A stretch of DNA of 57,864 nucleotides, taken from contig JAVBXL010000116.1 of NCBI GenBank assembly GCA_030824575.1, forward strand, positions 1 through 57,864, written 5' to 3'. Every line of letters starts with the position of its first letter. Position 1 is the first letter of the stretch. Source of the DNA: a bacterium. GTDB taxonomy: Bacteria > Pseudomonadota > Alphaproteobacteria > Sphingomonadales > Sphingomonadaceae. Below the pieces are notes generated by a model that worked only from the letters and a program-made list of their open reading frames with translations, was not told where the DNA came from and ran no database searches. Shown piece after piece: positions 1 through 6,787 of this stretch. The translations under genes and the position numbers were made by a program.

Positions 1-118
1 CTACGCCCTCCCTACGCCGCGCGCAGCGCAAGGAAGCCCGTCACATCAACGTTCCGCCATCCTGACAGGGGGTCCCTTTTGCGCGCCGATAAGGGGTCCC
101 GTTTGCACGCCGATTGAC
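1..118. mobile_element. Probable terminus of an IS21-like insertion element (partial)
   Basis: Two 22-bp direct repeats lie 24 bp apart at 69-90 and 93-114. Each reads GGGGTCCC, then a T-rich triplet, then a GCxCGCCGAT block, and they differ at two positions. Read on the minus strand the outer edge begins TGTCAATCGGCG at 118. IS21-family elements characteristically begin with TG and carry several repeated blocks just inside each end, and this G/C-run motif resembles IS21-type ends as I remember them. The element would extend leftwards out of the window. The reading frame of the lasso cyclase passes through it. The IS21 assignment is from memory of end structure; no istA or istB gene is visible here. 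Confidence 0.45.
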
Positions 119-1784
119 ATCCTTGACGGAGAGCATGGTCGATGGCGCCGCCGTCGAGAAATCGCCTGCGCACCAACTCGCCGTCCAGCAATCGCTCGCG
201 AATCTCAGTAGCCTTGGCTTCGATTATGCTCAGTGCAAAACCTCCCGGGCTTCCCTTTTGCCTGCGATCAAGGATCAAAGGCGGGAGATGTTGCTGGAAC
301 GCGCGTCGTACGACAGATCTGTTGATACCACCTTCGAATTGGCGCCAGGTTGGTATTGCCAGGGCAAGCTCAAGCACGGGCTGGCTGGTAAGTGGGTTGA
401 TCACGGGAAGATCATCGGATCGAAGATACCCTTCGATGTGGTTCTGCATGCGCAAGAGAAAGGCGATATGGCCCAGCTTGCCAACCGCCGCCCCGGGTGG
501 ACTGGATAACCAGGCGTGATCGTATGTTGTTTTGCGGAGGCTCGCTGTCAGGGCTGCGTCTAGAAAGCTGGTTTCTCTCTCCCAGACGTACTCGTGCCGC
601 GGCCGGAGCGCGAACGAGGCGATAGCCTTCAGGGCTTTCCCCGAACTAACCCGTGTGATGGAGCAAATGTCATTGAAGGTATGAAAGGCGCCTACGGAAA
701 ACCCATCATCCTTGAGACGGTCGAAGAATGGTCGAACCGAGCTGCTATTATAGAATACGTTGTCTCCGCCATTACCGGTTATCACCGCGCTGGCACCGAT
801 TTCCCGACATCTTCTGACGACAGCCGAATAGAGAGCAAGTTCGTGAATGGCCGCGACCGGCTTTGGAAGGCGTGCCGCGACAGACTTGGATAGGTCTATA
901 TCGTCGAGGCTGTAATGGTGCTCGTGGAGATGGAGGCCTTGGTGGGAGGCCATTTCCTGAGCATATTGCCGTTCGTCACCATAGGCATCCGACGAGACCA
1001 TTGTCATGGCGGATATTTGCGTCGCCGCGCCAGCAAGGCATGATGCCACAACGGAGGAATCGAGGCCCCCCGATAACATTAGCAAGCCTGAATCGATGTC
1101 GGAGACTGCGGACCGTACACACTGATGAACGGTGCGCCAAAGCCGGGCCGGCAAGTCTTCGCTCTCGGGCGGAGCATCTCGCTCCACATGGTCCCAAGGC
1201 GACCAAGCCAAAGCAATTTCCGCGCGATCATTGCTGACCGTCAACGTCGTTCCAGCCAGCAGTTCGCGAACGCCCTGGAGGCCGGTATGCTCGAAAGGCA
1301 GGTCCTTCGCGCTGAGATAGCGAGGGATTTGGTCCCACGCGACATGAGGGCGGAGGAACTTGAATTCGACAAGAAGGCTGATGTCGGAGGCGATAGCATA
1401 GCCATCCACGAGCCTCAGATAGTAGCATGGGCATGCAGCGCCTGGGTCGCGGAGGATCGTCACGCCGCGTGGTTGCAAGAAGCACGCGACATATTCGCCC
1501 CAGTAGCGATTGATCAAGCCGGCGACGCTCTGTGACGCGATGCGATCCCCCTCCTCCTGATCTTCAGGAGATATCGAACGGGCGGGGCCGAATTTCGCGA
1601 AGAGTTTTCCGATAATACATCCCGTACCGCGCGGGAGGATCAAGCTGGCCATTTCATCGTTGACCAACGCCCGGAAACCAGGCCGTTCGATTGCAACGTG
1701 CATCGCGCTGGCGCTACCTAGCACCACTTTTTGCCGGTCTTCGTCGGCCACGCGACCGACAAGGATCAGGTATCGGGTGACCAT
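12..1784 (-). CDS. Lasso peptide cyclase (asparagine-synthetase-like C protein), C-terminus probably altered
   Basis: This 590-residue protein should adenylate the side-chain acid of the core peptide and close the isopeptide ring in the cytoplasm. Residues 1 to ~200 resemble the class II glutamine-amidotransferase half of asparagine synthetase B but lack the N-terminal catalytic Cys, as is usual for lasso C proteins. Residues 238-244 form the ATP-pyrophosphatase loop SGGLDSS. The start overlaps the stop of the upstream B gene as TAATG, indicating translational coupling. The last ~35 residues hold a twice-repeated KRDPLS block that comes from the repeats at 69-114, so the native tail after about residue 555 was probably lost by element insertion. 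Identity as a lasso C protein is secure from the neighbours; activity of the altered protein is uncertain. Confidence 0.88.
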   Translation of the reverse strand: MVTRYLILVGRVADEDRQKVVLGSASAMHVAIERPGFRALVNDEMASLILPRGTGCIIGKLFAKFGPARSISPEDQEEGDRIASQSVAGLINRYWGEYVACFLQPRGVTILRDPGAACPCYYLRLVDGYAIASDISLLVEFKFLRPHVAWDQIPRYLSAKDLPFEHTGLQGVRELLAGTTLTVSNDRAEIALAWSPWDHVERDAPPESEDLPARLWRTVHQCVRSAVSDIDSGLLMLSGGLDSSVVASCLAGAATQISAMTMVSSDAYGDERQYAQEMASHQGLHLHEHHYSLDDIDLSKSVAARLPKPVAAIHELALYSAVVRRCREIGASAVITGNGGDNVFYNSSSVRPFFDRLKDDGFSVGAFHTFNDICSITRVSSGKALKAIASFALRPRHEYVWERETSFLDAALTASLRKTTYDHAWLSSPPGAAVGKLGHIAFLLRMQNHIEGYLRSDDLPVINPLTSQPVLELALAIPTWRQFEGGINRSVVRRAFQQHLPPLILDRRQKGSPGGFALSIIEAKATEIRERLLDGELVRRRFLDGGAIDHALRQGCQSACKRDPLSARKRDPLSGWRNVDVTGFLALRAA

Positions 1785-2461
1785 TAGACGGCCATGATCG
1801 GCGTGAACGTTCGGACATATTCCACGCGATCGTTCAGCACGGTGTCTCCTGCCTGCAGCCAGCTGTGGGCCGAAAACGGCGACGGGTAGACGCCGAACAC
1901 CAGCTGAGCGTCGGCACTAAGCGAGAGTCCGACATCAAGCGCCGCCAATGAGCTGGTGAGACAGTGATCGGAATTTATGCGTAGCATATGCGTGGCGAGG
2001 AAGGCGCCAGCGATTTTCGGCCACTGCCCCTCGGAGTTAGCCGAGATCCTGTCTGACAGTAACGTGCGGCGTTGGCATATCCACCGGACTGTATCGATAA
2101 GCGTCCTGCGCCGTAGGCGTCGGGCCGCCATAAGCTGAGCCAGAATGCAGTGGGCGAGCAATCGCTTGGTATTGGACCGCGTGACACACGGGATATCCCG
2201 CGTGGGAGTCGGAAGATTTGGCGCTGAATGCGATCTTCGCGGTTGAAAATCTTGAGACATCAGGCCTGCTTCGACCAGTTGGGCGATATCCGTTGGTTCG
2301 GCCATTTCCGACTGCATGGTTCGTTGGAACGCTGCATCGAGTGTGGGCGACAAGGCGAAATATCGTGCAGTTGCCAAGTTCAGAAAAACCACACGTCGAT
2401 TAGCAACGCAAAAGGCGATATCGGCTCGGAGACTATAGCCGCGACTATCCATAGCGAGCAT
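1784..2461 (-). CDS. Lasso peptide leader peptidase with fused recognition domain (B protein)
   Basis: This 225-residue protein should bind the precursor leader and cleave it from the core. Residues ~1-80 look like a PqqD/RRE leader-binding domain (FCVANRRVVFLNLATARYFAL region). The C-terminal transglutaminase-like protease half shows a likely Cys-His-Asp triad: C167 in SDHCLTSS, H199 in FSAHSWL and D211 in VLNDR. Proteobacterial lasso systems commonly carry the two B halves fused like this. A second ATG three codons downstream (2452) is an equally possible start, as neither has a clear ribosome site. The gene lies between the precursor hairpin and the cyclase, which it overlaps by one base. 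Confidence 0.87.
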   Translation of the reverse strand: MLAMDSRGYSLRADIAFCVANRRVVFLNLATARYFALSPTLDAAFQRTMQSEMAEPTDIAQLVEAGLMSQDFQPRRSHSAPNLPTPTRDIPCVTRSNTKRLLAHCILAQLMAARRLRRRTLIDTVRWICQRRTLLSDRISANSEGQWPKIAGAFLATHMLRINSDHCLTSSLAALDVGLSLSADAQLVFGVYPSPFSAHSWLQAGDTVLNDRVEYVRTFTPIMAV

Positions 2462-2493
2462 GTTGCCAATGTTTCTGAATGAAATCTGAGAAG

Positions 2494-2521
2494 GGCGCGC
2501 ACTGCCCGAGCAGTGCGCGCC
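2494..2521 (-). terminator. Perfect 12-bp hairpin between precursor and B gene
   Basis: The stem GGCGCGCACTGC at 2494-2505 pairs perfectly with 2510-2521 around a four-base loop. It begins 9 bases after the precursor stop and lies 33 bases before the B start. No T-run follows on the minus strand, so it is more likely an attenuator or 3'-end stabiliser than a full intrinsic terminator. In lasso operons such a structure would let the small precursor be made in excess over the enzymes. The structure is seen; the role is inferred. Confidence 0.65.
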
Positions 2522-2529
2522 GCAGGCGG

Positions 2530-2667
2530 TCAGTCGTCCGAGATCCCCGACTGGTTCATGGGGAGCGTGAACGTGTCAGGGCCGCCTTTGTTGGCGCCCT
2601 TGGTTTCGGTCACGACCGACCCGAGATCGATGATGGGTTGGTCGAGTTCGGAATTTGCGCGGTCCAT
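2530..2667 (-). CDS. Lasso peptide precursor (45 aa)
   Basis: The leader is residues 1-23 and ends DLGSVVTETK. The predicted core is residues 24-45: a ring segment GANKGGPD, then the tail TFTLPMNQSGISDD. Lasso precursors have Thr at the second-last leader position (T22 here), Gly as core residue 1 and Asp or Glu at core position 7-9. G24 and D31 would give an eight-residue macrolactam. The tail ending GISDD resembles the ends of sphingonodin- and syanodin-type peptides. AAGGAG stands 7 bases before the ATG. The gene precedes the B and C genes on the same strand, and no other candidate precursor is seen. The exact plug residues cannot be read from sequence; bulky F33, L35 and M37 or N38 and Q39 are possibilities. 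Confidence 0.9.
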   Translation of the reverse strand: MDRANSELDQPIIDLGSVVTETKGANKGGPDTFTLPMNQSGISDD

Positions 2668-2821
2668 AACAAAGCTCCTTCATTTGCCGCGGATTGCGGC
2701 GGTGCAATGCTACCGGCCGGGGAGCGTATTCGAGACGTTATAAGTGCCCGATATGGGAGCTTATATGCGTGGCCGACGCTAGACCGGAGATGACGCTCAC
2801 GTCGCTACGGATTGGGCCAAT

Positions 2822-3466
2822 CTAATCAAATTCTTGCGCGGCCATCGCGCCGCCGCCCGATTTTATAAGAGCTGGAACGCGGCGCAATCTCCGCCGATGA
2901 TAGGCCCAGATAGCGTCACGGATGGTCGATTCTCGACCGGACACGGTCGCGATCCAGACCGCTTGGAGTTCGCCAACACGGTCCTTGATCGACGACTCGC
3001 GCAACCGAGTCGCATACAGCTTGTCAGCCACGGTCGCGATCGCCGTCGCATGAAGCCGGTTGCGCGAGCCGGCTGCCAGTCGGCCGAACAATTCCGTCGT
3101 TGCGTCGGTGATCGCGCGGGTATCGTTTGGGTCAAGAGCGCCCAAGGTAGAAGACATGTCGATGCTGATGCTGGGGCTTGAGCGATGTTTGATCGCGAGA
3201 CGCAAGACCTGGCCATGCCAGACATACAGATCCCGGAGATCTTGTTCGGTGAGGACGGGAAGCTGGAAGCCCCCGCCATGATGTGCCTCGATCAAACCCT
3301 CCCCTACCAGTCGGTGAATGGCATCGCGCACTGGCGCGATGCTTGTGCCAAATTCCTCGGCTATTGCCTGTGCGACAAGCGTGGTGCCGGGGGCGTAATA
3401 TCCGCCGACGATCGCACGGCGCAGGCCTGCATAGACCCGCTCGGAGGTAAGCGCTTCGGGCGCCAT
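2822..3466 (-). CDS. GntR-family transcriptional regulator (FCD-type)
   Basis: The N-terminal ~70 residues form a GntR winged helix (LTSERVYAGLRRAIVGGYY, then IAEEFGTSIAPVRDAIHRL and a GGGF turn). The rest resembles an all-helical FCD ligand domain. Upstream in-frame starts exist up to 3598, but they would overlap the preceding regulator by more than 100 bp. The ATG at 3466, 13 bp after that gene's stop, gives a normal 214-residue protein. It is likely co-transcribed with the XRE gene and lies 155 bp upstream of the lasso precursor on the same strand, so it could control the lasso genes. The ligand is unknown and the target is inferred from position only. Confidence 0.75.
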   Translation of the reverse strand: MAPEALTSERVYAGLRRAIVGGYYAPGTTLVAQAIAEEFGTSIAPVRDAIHRLVGEGLIEAHHGGGFQLPVLTEQDLRDLYVWHGQVLRLAIKHRSSPSISIDMSSTLGALDPNDTRAITDATTELFGRLAAGSRNRLHATAIATVADKLYATRLRESSIKDRVGELQAVWIATVSGRESTIRDAIWAYHRRRLRRVPALIKSGGGAMAAQEFD

Positions 3467-3479
3467 CTTCCGCGCGACC

Positions 3480-3896
3480 TCAATCTTCGTCGTCAGTTGA
3501 CGGACACGGAGCCGTTGGCCGTAGCCGGCTCGCGATCGAATCAACGTAATAGTCGCCGATGCATCTGATGCAGTGCTCTTCAAGAGCAGCAATATCATCG
3601 AGGAGTAGTTGCCGTGGAAACGCCATCTTATGATCCATGAACATCAGCGGGATCAGGAAATAGGAGGCTGGAAGCCCCACGCCGGAAGCGCAGCGCAGAT
3701 GATCCTCAATCGAGGATTTCGGATTGCCCGACTCGATCTCTCGCAGCCAGCGCACACCGATGCCGACATCGGAGGCAAGCTGCTCCTGCGTCTTCCGTTC
3801 TTTCCGTCTCCGCTCTTCGATGCACTTTCCCGAGATCACCTTGATCTGCGCAAGGACAGTCGCATCTCCAATGCTGGATGTGCTTTGAAGCGACAC
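3480..3896 (-). CDS. XRE-family helix-turn-helix regulator
   Basis: This 138-residue protein carries an N-terminal Cro/CI-type helix-turn-helix: RRKERKTQEQLASDVGIG followed by VRWLREIESGNPK at about residues 30-60. The C-terminal half (LPASYFLIPLMF and onwards) has no domain I recognise and may be a small dimerisation or sensing region. Translation starts at GTG 3896 behind GGGAGA. It lies 13 bp upstream of the GntR gene, probably in one transcript. Its proximity to both the lasso genes and the transfer locus makes either a possible target. Confidence 0.75.
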   Translation of the reverse strand: MSLQSTSSIGDATVLAQIKVISGKCIEERRRKERKTQEQLASDVGIGVRWLREIESGNPKSSIEDHLRCASGVGLPASYFLIPLMFMDHKMAFPRQLLLDDIAALEEHCIRCIGDYYVDSIASRLRPTAPCPSTDDED

Positions 3897-4059
3897 GTGC
3901 AGGTTCTCCCTGACTGTTGCTCAAAGCTCCCTTTGCACAGTTCGACAGGGCGGAAACTGGTGTTAAATATGCCCGCGGTCAAATCCAATCGTTTCCAAAT
4001 TGGAAGACGGCGAGGGTCGCAACACCGGAAGTGCGGCCCCTTAACTAACGTGGATACCG

Positions 4060-4491
4060 TTAATTTTTCTTTGCCCGTCTTGGTCTCTGGCCGGCGATAC
4101 GGCGATAAGCCTGGGCAAGGTCCTTATCTTCCGCGGTTCGGAATGAAGCAAGACCGACGACGTAAAGCTTGCCGACTGGTGGGCTCTGCGCAAATCGATC
4201 GGATGCGACCAAGCGTTCGCACACCAGCTGCATGATCTCGGCGAGTTCCGCCGAAGATCCAACAAAGCAGGTCTTGTCGCCCGTGCATTGCAGGCAGGAG
4301 CGCGTCTCGAGCTCGGCCGCGATATCGTCGGGATCCATGCGCTCGAGAAGCGCGACCGCGACGGAAAAAGTCGCCCCATAAGGAATGAAGTCGCGCAGGA
4401 CCTGTGCCAGGCGGTAGTGGCACGCAAGGAACAGGTCGATTCCCTGGTCCGACAGTCGCAATTTGTAGGTCCTTGAGGCCGCCTTTCCCAT
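4060..4491 (-). CDS. Hypothetical protein with CxxC-type cysteines
   Basis: I do not recognise this 143-residue protein. It starts at ATG 4491 behind AAGGGG, is rich in charged residues, ends in a basic tail (RRIAGQRPRRAKKN) and has a cysteine cluster SCLQCTGDKTC around residue 67, plus a further Cys. It has no signal peptide or membrane segment. It is divergent from the transfer operon and shares the 307-bp intergenic region containing palindromes, so a regulatory role in transfer is conceivable but unsupported. Confidence 0.55.
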   Translation of the reverse strand: MGKAASRTYKLRLSDQGIDLFLACHYRLAQVLRDFIPYGATFSVAVALLERMDPDDIAAELETRSCLQCTGDKTCFVGSSAELAEIMQLVCERLVASDRFAQSPPVGKLYVVGLASFRTAEDKDLAQAYRRIAGQRPRRAKKN

Positions 4492-4544
4492 TTTCCCCTT
4501 CCCTGCGACTCGTGCCTGTCTCCTTATGGCTTGACGAGATTTGA

Positions 4545-4556
4545 GCCCAAATGGGC
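4545..4556. promoter_or_regulatory. Palindrome GCCCA-AA-TGGGC in the divergent intergenic region
   Basis: A 12-bp dyad with five-base arms lies 54 bp upstream of the start of the 143-residue minus-strand gene. It could be an operator. No matching copy was noticed elsewhere in the intergenic region, so support is weak. Confidence 0.3.
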
Positions 4557-4586
4557 ACTTGATGAACGATTAGAGACCCAAATTGC

Positions 4587-4640
4587 GGCACGGATGTGCC
4601 GATTGCGGTCCGCGATTGCCGCCTTCGGCACGGCAGTGCC
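4587..4640. promoter_or_regulatory. Two GGCAC-N4-GTGCC palindromes exactly 40 bp apart, with ATTGCGG repeats
   Basis: The dyads GGCACGGATGTGCC (4587-4600) and GGCACGGCAGTGCC (4627-4640) share 12 of 14 bases and are spaced 40 bp start to start, close to four helical turns. Three ATTGCGG heptamers overlap or flank them at 4582, 4602 and 4647. They sit in the 307-bp region (4492-4798) between the divergent unknown gene and the first gene of the transfer operon, about 160-210 bp before its start. They are good candidates for cooperative binding of a transfer-operon regulator. No obvious sigma-70 promoter could be placed with confidence. Confidence 0.5.
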
Positions 4641-4798
4641 CTGCCTATTGCGGTACCCCGATCACTTACTTCATGACGCGGTCATCCCGATTTGGGGTGA
4701 CGGCGAGCACCGTTCGACAACTCAGCGCTCCCAGCCCGATCCCGATCAATTTCCCCGGTCATCGCAGACGCGATTCCCGGACAGAGGAGGCGTGTCTG

Positions 4799-5077
4799 AT
4801 GACCAAACGAATAGTCTTGAACAGTCTGGGCGGCGTCTTGCTTGCGCTCATCACTATGCCAGCTTCGGCCTGCCCCCGGCAAGTTGCCGCGCCCGTCAGC
4901 ACACCGGCGCCGCGGGTTCGGGTCATCGCGACGGCCGATGGTTTTGCCATCGCGGCGAAGACTGAGGCTCCTGCGGCGGCGGCGCCCCACTCGGCTGTGC
5001 CGCTCGGCGTACAGATGCAGATCGACCGTGATGCCTTCGAGTGCAGCACGCGTCGCTTCGCGAGTGCCCGCCCGTGA
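4799..5077 (+). CDS. Small exported protein at head of transfer operon
   Basis: This 92-residue product begins at ATG 4799 behind an excellent AGAGGAGG site. Residues 1-22 form a signal peptide (MTKRIVLNSLGGVLLALITM) with a possible signal peptidase or weak lipobox site at PASAC. The rest is Ala/Pro-rich with two or three Cys residues and no recognised domain. Its stop overlaps the GTG of the next gene (GTGA), so the two are coupled. It is probably a periplasmic accessory of the conjugation system, but no F homologue is apparent. Confidence 0.65.
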   Translation: MTKRIVLNSLGGVLLALITMPASACPRQVAAPVSTPAPRVRVIATADGFAIAAKTEAPAAAAPHSAVPLGVQMQIDRDAFECSTRRFASARP

Positions 5078-5874
5078 GTGGCGCGACGTCCAGGGCGGTT
5101 CGGCGCGTGTCACTGATTGCTTGCGCGATGACGCTTGGTCCGAGCGCGATCGCGCAGTCGGCGCAAACGGCGGAGCAGAGCGATACGGCGCCGTTCAGTG
5201 CTGCAACGGAGGAAGCGCAGCAGAAGCTGCAGCAGACCTTCACCAACCTGAAGTTCGACGACTTCGGACCGGCACCCGTCAAGGGTCCCATCTATCAGGC
5301 GACCGCGGGCGGACGCATCATCTATTATGCGCCGGAGAGCGAGCAAATCCTCTTTGCCGCAGTCTACGACAAGAATGGCGTCAACATCACGGCGTTGGCC
5401 CAGGATGCGAGCGCGCGAAAGAAGCTCGGCGTGTTGGATCCTGCGAAGGCACTGGCGATCGGGCCCGAAGGTGCGCCGACGGTGATCGAGTTCACCGATC
5501 CCGAATGCCCCTATTGCCGCGCGCTCGAGAAATTCTGGATCGCCAAGGCAGCAGAGGGGAAACCGGTCCGGCGGCTCATTTATTTCGTGAGCGGCATTCA
5601 CCCGCAGGCCGCGGCGAAGTCCGAACACATCCTCTGCTCGGCGGACAAAGAGGCCGAGTTCAAGTCGATCTATGGCGGCGCGCAGCCGGCAAGCTTGCGC
5701 AAATGCGCGGCGGGCCATGCCAAGGTCGAGGCCGATGCGATCGCCGTCCAGAAGATCGGTATCAGCGGCACGCCGACGCTGATCATCGACGGCAAGCTCG
5801 TCTCGGGCTTCCAGCAGGGTGAGCTTGAGCAATTTCTCGCGGACCATTCGGCGAAGATCGATGCGAAGCATTGA
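5074..5874 (+). CDS. DsbC-like thioredoxin-fold disulfide isomerase of the transfer system
   Basis: The 266-residue protein has a signal peptide (LIACAMTLGPSAIAQ) and a DsbC-type layout: an N-terminal dimerisation-like segment (GRIIYYAPESEQILFAAVYD), then a thioredoxin domain with the active site FTDPECPYCRALEKF and the cis-Pro loop GISGTPTLII. Such proteins keep Cys-rich transfer components (TraU, TraN, TraH) correctly bonded in the periplasm. The GTG at 5074 is chosen because it overlaps the upstream stop as GTGA; a GTG at 5041 would overlap more deeply. Further Cys residues lie in HILCSAD and RKCAAGH, as in DsbC relatives. Confidence 0.82.
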   Translation: MSGATSRAVRRVSLIACAMTLGPSAIAQSAQTAEQSDTAPFSAATEEAQQKLQQTFTNLKFDDFGPAPVKGPIYQATAGGRIIYYAPESEQILFAAVYDKNGVNITALAQDASARKKLGVLDPAKALAIGPEGAPTVIEFTDPECPYCRALEKFWIAKAAEGKPVRRLIYFVSGIHPQAAAKSEHILCSADKEAEFKSIYGGAQPASLRKCAAGHAKVEADAIAVQKIGISGTPTLIIDGKLVSGFQQGELEQFLADHSAKIDAKH

Positions 5875-5881
5875 CGATCGT

Positions 5882-5899
5882 CGCGCGCGAACGCGCGCG
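5882..5899 (+). other. GC hairpin in the isomerase-traA spacer
   Basis: CGCGCGCG (5882-5889) and CGCGCGCG (5892-5899) can pair right after the isomerase stop. A second small hairpin, GGCTCC-TTT-GGAGCC, lies at 5986-6000. The 214-bp spacer to traA carries no convincing gene. The structures may limit read-through or protect the 5' end of a processed pilin message; this is inference. Confidence 0.4.
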
Positions 5900-6088
5900 C
5901 CCTTCCTTCTTGGCGGCCGTTCGGGGGGCCGGTCCGGGCGTAGCGCCTCGGCCCCACCGACACGGGCCGGAATGCCGACGGCCGTGGCTCCTTTGGAGCC
6001 GTCCACCACGCCGCTCGGCCGCCAACGTGTCCTCACGGTGTCGGCAGGCATCTTCCCGGGCGGCTCTACCAGTGCACGGAGTGGCAAA

Positions 6089-6403
6089 ATGATCAGGAAA
6101 ATTGGCAAGCATGTGTTCGGGGTCGCGAATATCGGCGTCCCTTTGGTTTTGTTCGCAACGATGAGCGGGGGCGCCCACGCGTTCACCGCGCCCGCAACGG
6201 GCGACCTTGGCTACGACATCTACAACATTGTCGTGAACAAGGGCGTCAAGGGCCCGATGGGGTTCGTCGCCGGCGTCGCGGCCTTCCTCTTCGGCGTGTC
6301 GCGGCTGTTCTCGAACGTCATGATCGGGATCCCGACGATCGTCGCCGCGGTGTGCCTCATCAAGGCGGACACCATCCTCCAGACCTTCGGGATGGTCGTC
6401 TGA
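6089..6403 (+). CDS. traA: TraA-like conjugative pilin
   Basis: The 104-residue product has a long leader (MIRKIGKHVFGVANIGVPLV) with a processing site after GGAHA, then a mature pilin of about 70 residues. The mature part has two hydrophobic segments (MGFVAGVAAFLFGVSRLF and IGIPTIVAAVCLI) separated by a short polar turn, as in F and VirB2 pilins. In-frame starts far upstream (from 5819) would read through the isomerase end. ATG 6089 with GGAGTGG upstream is the sensible start. It sits directly before traL as in F, and the hairpin after its stop fits a highly expressed pilin message. No TraQ or TraX homologue is seen. Confidence 0.78.
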   Translation: MIRKIGKHVFGVANIGVPLVLFATMSGGAHAFTAPATGDLGYDIYNIVVNKGVKGPMGFVAGVAAFLFGVSRLFSNVMIGIPTIVAAVCLIKADTILQTFGMVV

Positions 6404-6405
6404 AC

Positions 6406-6429
6406 TGATCGGCCGTGCGGGGCCGATCA
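6406..6429 (+). terminator. Hairpin immediately after the pilin gene
   Basis: TGATCGGCC at 6406-6414 pairs perfectly with GGCCGATCA at 6421-6429 around a six-base loop, starting two bases after the traA stop. No T-run follows, so it probably stabilises the pilin mRNA end or gives partial termination rather than ending the operon. Confidence 0.55.
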
Positions 6430-6519
6430 AGTCCCCGTGCGTCCCACGAGCCGGGCCGAGAGGCCTGGACACGACAACCCGGGCTCTTCGGGCTGTCTTG
6501 AAGCAGGAGGAGAAGAGCG

Positions 6520-6786
6520 TTGGACGAACGTCTGCCCCAGTATCTTCATCTGCCGGTCCAGATCCTCTGGTTCGGCGCGGATGAATTCATCCTGGTCATG
6601 TCGACGATCTTTGTCGCCGTCATCGTTGGCGGCGTGATCGGATGGACGCTGATCGGCGCTCTTCTCCTTTTCATCCCCTGGAAGCGCACCAAGCCGCGCG
6701 GGTTCATCCCCCACCTCGCCTGGCGCTGGGGGCTGCTTCGCTTCCGTCATTATCCGGGTCCGACCCAGACCCGCTTCTTCGAGTAG
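6520..6786 (+). CDS. traL: TraL, conjugative pilus assembly protein
   Basis: The 88-residue inner-membrane protein matches TraL in size and motifs: N-terminal LPQYLHLPVQILWF, two hydrophobic stretches (VMSTIFVAVIVGGVIGW and LIGALLLFIPW) and the ending HYPGPTQTRFFE. The start is TTG 6520, nine bases after AGGAGG at 6505-6510; no ATG gives the conserved N-terminus. It follows traA and precedes traE by one base, the F order. Confidence 0.85.
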   Translation: MDERLPQYLHLPVQILWFGADEFILVMSTIFVAVIVGGVIGWTLIGALLLFIPWKRTKPRGFIPHLAWRWGLLRFRHYPGPTQTRFFE

Positions 6787-6787
6787 A

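Noticed and set aside
114..1237. Several plus-strand frames opposite the lasso cyclase
   Set aside because: None shows a domain or start signal; the minus-strand cyclase motifs are clear.
4582..4653. ATTGCGG repeats as replication iterons
   Set aside because: Only three short copies, unevenly spaced, with no rep gene or AT-rich region beside them; operator function fits better.
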